From assembly GCF_008086045.1 (NCBI RefSeq), contig NZ_VSEY01000034.1, positions 62,001 to 126,000 of the forward strand: 64,000 nucleotides of DNA, in the 5' to 3' direction. Numbering within the stretch: the first letter of the stretch is position 1; each line of letters starts with the position of its first letter. The translations under genes and the position numbers were made by a program. Of the stretch, positions 59,638-64,000 are shown piece by piece. The notes under the pieces were generated by a model. That model made no database searches and was not told the origin of the DNA. It saw nothing but the letters and a program-made list of their open reading frames with translations. The DNA comes from Nonomuraea sp. PA05. Its GTDB lineage: Bacteria > Actinomycetota > Actinomycetes > Streptosporangiales > Streptosporangiaceae.

Positions 59638-60752
59638 CAGACCTCAGACGTGCGGGCGGACGGGTGGCGGGCCGGCGTCAGGACCTCAGGCGTGCGGGCG
59701 GACGGGTGGCGGGCCGGCGTCAGGACCTCAGACGTGCGGACGGAGGCGTGGTCCGGGGCGGCGGGGTCGCCGGACAGGTGCCTGGCAAGCCTGGCCAGCC
59801 CTTCGGCCATGCCGACGCGCGGCTCGTAGCCGAGGTCGCGGCGGGCGGCGGAGATGTCGAACCAGTGGGACGTCGTGGCCTGCACGACCGCCATCCGGGT
59901 GATCGGCGGTTGCGCCCGTACGCGGGCCAGCCGGTAGCCGTGCTCGACGGCCGCCGCGCCCAGGCGGGCCAGCCGGGCGGGCACGTGGCGGGTCACCGGC
60001 GGCAGGCCCGCCGCGCCCAGGAGGCCGTTGACCCAGTCGGTGAGCGTGACCGGCTCGTCCTGGGTGATGAAGTAGGCGCGGCCGGCGGGCGGCGATCCGG
60101 GGGCGAGCGCGTCCAGGGCCAGCAGGTGGGCCTCCGCGGCGTTGCCGACGTACACGGTGTCGATGCGCTTGCCGGGGGCGCGCGGCAGGACGAGCCGGCC
60201 GCGGCGGGCCCGCGCGGCGAAGCGGGGCAGGAAGTGCGGGTCGCCCGGCCCCCAGATGAGGTGCGGGCGCAGCGCGACCGTGGCCAGCCGGTCGCCGTCG
60301 GCGGCCAGGACCATGCGTTCGGCGATCGCCTTGGTGGCCGGGTACGGGGCGGGGAAGCGGCGGGCGTACGGGGCCGACTCGTCCACGCCCTCCAGGTCGC
60401 GGCCGTCGTGGACGACGCTCGGCGAGGAGGTGTGCACCAGACGGGTGACGCCCGCACGCCGGCAGGCCTCGATCACGTTCGCGGTGCCCTCCACGTTGAT
60501 CGAGCGGTAGGCGTGGGCCGGGCCCCACATGCCGGCCAGGGCGGCGCAGTGCACCACCGCGTCGCAGCCGGACACGGCGGCCCTGACGCCGTCCCGGTCC
60601 CGCAGATCGGTGGTGTGCTGGAGCACGCCGAGATCGGCCAGTGCCGGGTGGTGGCGGCGGTTCAGCGCGGAGACGTGCTCGCCTCGTGCCGCCAGGAGCC
60701 GGCAGATGGCTTGGCCGAGGAATCCGCTGCCGCCGGTGACCAGGACCTTCAT
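59637..60752 (-). CDS. oleD: OleD-type NAD(P)-dependent 2-alkyl-3-ketoacid reductase
   Basis: A 371-residue extended short-chain dehydrogenase/NAD-epimerase. The nucleotide motif is TGGSGFLGQ (6-14), and the catalytic Tyr137 and Lys141 form YPATK, with HTSSPS before them. OleD reduces the OleA product to a 2-alkyl-3-hydroxyacid. The start (ATG 60752) overlaps the oleC stop and the stop overlaps the oleB start, so oleC-oleD-oleB is one coupled unit. The last 40 residues are tandem copies of a TPARHPSART(P/S)EVL peptide coded by a 42-bp repeat, absent from typical OleD. Confidence 0.86.
   Translation of the reverse strand: MKVLVTGGSGFLGQAICRLLAARGEHVSALNRRHHPALADLGVLQHTTDLRDRDGVRAAVSGCDAVVHCAALAGMWGPAHAYRSINVEGTANVIEACRRAGVTRLVHTSSPSVVHDGRDLEGVDESAPYARRFPAPYPATKAIAERMVLAADGDRLATVALRPHLIWGPGDPHFLPRFAARARRGRLVLPRAPGKRIDTVYVGNAAEAHLLALDALAPGSPPAGRAYFITQDEPVTLTDWVNGLLGAAGLPPVTRHVPARLARLGAAAVEHGYRLARVRAQPPITRMAVVQATTSHWFDISAARRDLGYEPRVGMAEGLARLARHLSGDPAAPDHASVRTSEVLTPARHPSARTPEVLTPARHPSARTSEV
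59641..59742. repeat. 42-bp tandem repeat at the oleD 3' end
   Basis: A 42-bp unit starting ACCTCAG(A/G)CGTGCGG begins at 59641, 59683 and 59725 (third copy partial). It encodes the repeated 14-residue C-terminal extension of OleD. The unit keeps frame. Confidence 0.9.
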
Positions 60753-62362
60753 CGTTCCTCCAGGCCGAGCTTGCGGGCGGCCCAGCGGGCCAGGAGCGGG
60801 CGGCGGATCTTGCTGGCGTGCCGGACGTCCGTGGGGAGGCCTGGATGCGCCAGTACCTCGGCGACAGCGCCGCCCGTGGCGGCAAGCGCCCGCACCCGTT
60901 CGAGGGTCTCGTGGCGTGAGGTGCCCGGCTCGCACTCCACGCACAGGACGGGACGCTGGTCGCCCGGCGGGCCCACGCCCACCAGCGCGCTGCGGCGCAC
61001 GCCCGGCAGCGCGTTGACGATCGGCTCGACCTGGTCGGTGTACAGCTCGCCGCCGGCGGTGCGCACCCGCTCGCTCTTGCGCCCCGCGAACCACAGCCGC
61101 CCCTGCTCGTCCATCAGGCCCAGGTCACCCATGCGGTGGACGGGCTCGCCGTGGTCGTCGACGCGGGCCAGGGCGCCCTCGTCCGGGCGGGCGAGGTACG
61201 GGTCGCCGACCGCCGGGCCCGCCACGGTGATCTCGCCCACGGTGCCCGGCGGCACGAGAAGGTCGTCCGACCAGTGTGGGATCGCCTCGTCGGTGATGCG
61301 GATGACGCGCACCTTGTTGCCCGGCAGGACGCCGCCCAGGCAGGTGCCCGCGCCGCGCGCGGTGGCCTCGGCGGTAGCGGTCAGTTCGGCGGCGTCCGCC
61401 ATGCTGACCAGCAGGCATTCGGTGGCTCCGTAGATCGAGCGCACGTCGGCGTGCGGGGGCAGGCAGCGCAGGGCGCGGCGCAGCACCGGGAACGGGAGGG
61501 GCGCGCCGGCGGTGAGCACCACCTCGACGGTGTCCAGGATCTGGTCGTGCCGCAGGCAGTGGCGGGCCAGCCGGTCCAGCAGGGCGGGGGCGGCGAACAG
61601 GGCGCGGACGCGGTGGGTGGTGATCGAGCGGGCCATGGCGGCCGGGTCGGTGCGTTCCGGGCGGCTGGGGGTGCGGCGCGGGATGATCGCCTCGCACCCC
61701 ATCGACGGGGCCGCCACGGCGAACGGGGGGAAGGTCGAGTACAGCGTGGTGCCGGGTTCCAGTGCGCCGAGGTGGGCGAGCAGCTCGGTCTGTCCGGCCA
61801 GATGGCGGTGGCGGTAGGGGACGCCCTTGGGCGCGCCGGTGGAGCCTGAGGTGAAGACGATGAGCGCCGGTTCGTCGCCGTCCGGTGCCGTCCAGGCCGG
61901 GTGGCGGGTGCGGGCGTGGCGGGTGCGGGCGAGCCACATGGAGCGGGTGGCGAGTGTGACGGTGGTGCGCACGCTGTCGCGCGCCCAGCCCAGCAGGACG
62001 CGCGCCAGGTGGGCGCGCGGGATCGCGACGAACGCCTCGGGAGCGGCCTCCGCGAGGCACGCGCCGACCGCCCGCGCCCCGAGGCCCGGATCGATCAGCA
62101 CCGGCACGGCCCGCAGCCGCAGCAGCGCCAGGACCACTGCGACCAGGTCACGGCCGGGCGGGACCAGGACGGCGGCCCGTGTTCCCGCCGTGACGCCGGC
62201 GCGCGCCAGCCTGGTCGCCGCCCCCGTGATGAGGTCGTCGAGCTGGGCGTAGGTCAGGGTCTCGGTGTGGCGGCGCCGTTCGACGCGGCAGGCGACCGTG
62301 CCGGGATGGGCGCGCGCCCAGTGCTCGGTCATGGCCACGACGTCGAAGAGCGGGGTGGTCAC
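60749..62362 (-). CDS. oleC: OleC-type AMP-dependent synthetase (beta-lactone synthetase)
   Basis: A 537-residue member of the acyl-CoA synthetase/adenylate-forming superfamily. The P-loop is FTSGSTGAPKG (170-180), the A5 motif is SIYGATECLLVS, and the hinge region is MGDLGLMDEQGRLWFAGRKSERV. In Ole clusters OleC adenylates the 2-alkyl-3-hydroxyacid and closes the beta-lactone instead of making a CoA ester. The HASKIRRPLLARWAARKL end is characteristic of OleC. GTG 62362 follows AGAGGTGA. The cluster lacks a separate CoA-transfer gene. Confidence 0.86.
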   Translation of the reverse strand: MTTPLFDVVAMTEHWARAHPGTVACRVERRRHTETLTYAQLDDLITGAATRLARAGVTAGTRAAVLVPPGRDLVAVVLALLRLRAVPVLIDPGLGARAVGACLAEAAPEAFVAIPRAHLARVLLGWARDSVRTTVTLATRSMWLARTRHARTRHPAWTAPDGDEPALIVFTSGSTGAPKGVPYRHRHLAGQTELLAHLGALEPGTTLYSTFPPFAVAAPSMGCEAIIPRRTPSRPERTDPAAMARSITTHRVRALFAAPALLDRLARHCLRHDQILDTVEVVLTAGAPLPFPVLRRALRCLPPHADVRSIYGATECLLVSMADAAELTATAEATARGAGTCLGGVLPGNKVRVIRITDEAIPHWSDDLLVPPGTVGEITVAGPAVGDPYLARPDEGALARVDDHGEPVHRMGDLGLMDEQGRLWFAGRKSERVRTAGGELYTDQVEPIVNALPGVRRSALVGVGPPGDQRPVLCVECEPGTSRHETLERVRALAATGGAVAEVLAHPGLPTDVRHASKIRRPLLARWAARKLGLEER

Positions 62363-62396
62363 ACCACATCACCTCTCACAGCTCGGAAGCGGGGGG

Positions 62397-62732
62397 TCAG
62401 CAGGACGCGGCCTCCAGGACGCGCAGGTCCCTGGGCAGCTGGAAGCCTAGGATCTGCGTCTCGGGTGCCGCCGCGACACCCGATGAAGTGGCGCCCGGCG
62501 CCGCGGCCGCTGATGTGGCAGCGGAGACCCCGGCTTGCGACCCGCCGGCGGAGCCGGACCTGAAGAAGTTCGTGAAGGCCTGGGCGAGCGCCTGCACAGG
62601 CACGGTGAGACACACCCGTTCCGGATCCGGCCCCGCCGCGACCCCACCGGGCACGTCGGCGGCGGCCGGACTGGCGGGGGCGGCGGTGGCGAGAAGGGCG
62701 GCGGCGAGAAGAGCGAGAGCGGAGATGCGCAC
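62397..62732 (-). CDS. Small secreted protein, function unknown
   Basis: A 111-residue protein with a signal peptide (about 1-25, MRISALALLAAALLATAAPA). The mature part is Ala/Ser/Gly-rich with one short amphipathic helix (VQALAQAFTNFFRS) and ends in a lone Cys. It lies between oleC and the FabF-like gene on the same strand, 34 bp from the former. No family is recognised. It could be associated with cell-surface lipids, but that is only context. Confidence 0.6.
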   Translation of the reverse strand: MRISALALLAAALLATAAPASPAAADVPGGVAAGPDPERVCLTVPVQALAQAFTNFFRSGSAGGSQAGVSAATSAAAAPGATSSGVAAAPETQILGFQLPRDLRVLEAASC

Positions 62733-62747
62733 AGCGAGAGTCCTTGG

Positions 62748-63983
62748 TCAGTATGGCGAGAAGATCAGCGTGGCGTTGTGGCCGCCGAAGCCGAACGAGT
62801 TGGACATCACCGGCCCCGGCGGCATGGGCCGTACCCGGCTGACGACGTCGACGTCGCAACGCGGGTCCAGGTGGTCGAGGTTGGCGGTCGGCGGAATGGC
62901 TCGTTCGTTCATGGACAGGACGGCGGCCACGGCTTCGATGGCGCCCGCGGCGGCGATGGCGTGCCCCGTGACCCCCTTGATCGAGGTGACGGGCACGCGG
63001 GCGGGGCCGAACACGTGGGTGATCGCCTGGGCTTCGGCCACGTCGTTGAGCGGCGTACCGGTGCCGTGCGCGTTGACGTGCGCGATCTCGTCCGGTGCGA
63101 GGCGGGCGTCGGCGAGTGCGGCGCGCATGCAGCGGGCGGCGCCTTCGCCGTGCGGCGGCGGGGCCGTGAGGTGGTGGGCGTCGGAGGTGGAGGCGTAGCC
63201 GGTGAGCTCGGCGTGGATGCGGGCGTCGCGGCGCAGGGCGTGCTCCAGGTTCTCCAGGACGAGGAACGCGGCGCCCTCGGCCAGCACGAAGCCGTCCCTG
63301 TCGCGGTCGAAGGGCCGGCTGGCGCGTTCAGGCGCGTCGTTGCGCAGTGACAGCGCCTGGCAGCGGTGGAAGGCGAGCAGCACGGTCGGGGTGACGCAGG
63401 CCTCCGCTCCCCCGGCGATGACCAGGTCGGCGGAGCCGTCGCGCAGGAGGCGGGCGGCCTCGCCGATCGCGTGCGAGCCGGAGGCGCAGGCCGTCTCCAC
63501 GGACAGGCTCGGCCCCTGGATCTGGTGGTGGATGCCGATGGCCGCCGCCGCGGAGTTGTGCATGATCATCGGCACGTGCAGCGGGCCCGGGTTGCCGCGT
63601 TCCGGGTGCCGGCCGGTGAGCATGACCGTCTCGTCGGTCATCCTGCCGCCGAACCCGGTGCCGGTGACGACCGCGCGCCGGTGCGGCGGCGTCCTGGGCG
63701 GGCCGTCGCCGGCGTCGGCGAGCGCGTCGGTGGCGGCGCAGAGCGCGAGCTGGGCGACCCGGTCGAGCCGGGACGCCTGCTTGGGCGTCAGGTACGCCGA
63801 GGTGTCCAGGTCGCTGATCTGGCAGGCGAAGCCGACGCCCAGCCCCTCGGTGCCGAACGAGGTGATCGTCCGGGCGGTGGAGCGGCCGGCCAGCAGCGCG
63901 TTCCACAGCTCCTTGGGGTGGGCGCCCGCCGTCGTGCGCACGCCCATCCCGGTCACGGCGACCCGGACGCGGGAATCCCTCAC
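62748..63983 (-). CDS. FabF-like beta-ketoacyl-ACP synthase
   Basis: A 411-residue ketosynthase of the KAS II type. Catalytic Cys166 (VETACASGSHAI), His306 (HGTGTP) and His341 (KGVTGHAIAAAG) are all present, with Lys336. The gatekeeper region NSFGFGGHNA is intact. It probably elongates an acyl-ACP feeding the Ole condensation or a separate lipid pathway. GTG 63983 overlaps the stop of an upstream gene that starts outside the window (GTGA), so it is mid-operon. It is not a standard oleABCD component. Confidence 0.9.
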   Translation of the reverse strand: MRDSRVRVAVTGMGVRTTAGAHPKELWNALLAGRSTARTITSFGTEGLGVGFACQISDLDTSAYLTPKQASRLDRVAQLALCAATDALADAGDGPPRTPPHRRAVVTGTGFGGRMTDETVMLTGRHPERGNPGPLHVPMIMHNSAAAAIGIHHQIQGPSLSVETACASGSHAIGEAARLLRDGSADLVIAGGAEACVTPTVLLAFHRCQALSLRNDAPERASRPFDRDRDGFVLAEGAAFLVLENLEHALRRDARIHAELTGYASTSDAHHLTAPPPHGEGAARCMRAALADARLAPDEIAHVNAHGTGTPLNDVAEAQAITHVFGPARVPVTSIKGVTGHAIAAAGAIEAVAAVLSMNERAIPPTANLDHLDPRCDVDVVSRVRPMPPGPVMSNSFGFGGHNATLIFSPY

Positions 63984-64000
63984 GCGGACTCGCTCAGCAG
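63980..64000 (-). CDS. 3' end of an upstream gene (partial)
   Basis: Reading from the right edge, six codons (LLSESA) precede a TGA at 63982-63980 that overlaps the FabF-like start. Only the last codons are present; a product such as an acyl carrier protein would fit the position, but nothing can be said from the residues. Confidence 0.5.
   Translation of the reverse strand: MLSESA

Overview
The window is high-GC, gene-dense DNA with GTG/TTG starts, ATGA-type stop/start overlaps, an AfsR-type regulator, poly-HAMP and ANTAR/PP2C signalling proteins, and LacI/IclR-controlled import and catabolic operons. This fits a filamentous actinomycete, probably of the Streptosporangiaceae/Nonomuraea kind; the genus is inference only. 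I saw no rRNA, tRNA, CRISPR array or intact insertion sequence.

Layout. 0-4 kb is a graveyard: a nitrate reductase/flavoprotein fusion gene with an internal deletion, a DVWA-repeat lipoprotein, and remnants of a siderophore-type ABC transporter behind a Fur/Zur-like box. 4-5 kb holds a TetR regulator and a DUF2867 gene around two palindromic operators. 5-12 kb holds two large signalling proteins (ANTAR-GAF-PAS-PP2C and a six-repeat HAMP hybrid kinase). 12-15.5 kb holds ferritin-like, hemerythrin, DUF2243 and CtaG-like genes. 15.5-25 kb is a LacI-controlled operon joining a complete Dpp/Opp-type ABC importer to three phosphoesterase-fold proteins; two identical operators and two TTGACG promoters are visible. 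25-38.8 kb is a catabolic island: Old Yellow Enzyme, aldo/keto reductase, IclR regulator, two FAD dehydrogenases, aldehyde dehydrogenase, ThDP enzyme, zinc alcohol dehydrogenase, MFS symporter and sugar-isomerase-like protein. Two of its divergent promoter regions share a TTGCAT/ATGCAA operator. 39-46.5 kb holds an AfsR/SARP-NB-ARC-TPR regulator, an ABC exporter, a CaCA exchanger and two STAS proteins. 46.7-53.3 kb holds an arylsulfatase, a sulfatase remnant, an AI-2E family membrane protein, an alcohol dehydrogenase and an ECF sigma/CU044_5270 pair. 53.6-64 kb holds a carotenoid oxygenase and a full oleA-oleB-oleD-oleC set with an MMPL exporter, followed by a FabF-like ketosynthase that continues off the right edge.

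The strongest biological systems are the Ole (beta-lactone/long-chain olefin) cluster with its own MMPL pump, the LacI-ABC-phosphoesterase operon, and the IclR-linked catabolic island. A separate theme is that short tandem duplications (13 to 51 bp units) sit at gene ends and in linkers at about ten places. One of them duplicates the translation start of the carotenoid oxygenase and creates a coupled leader peptide.
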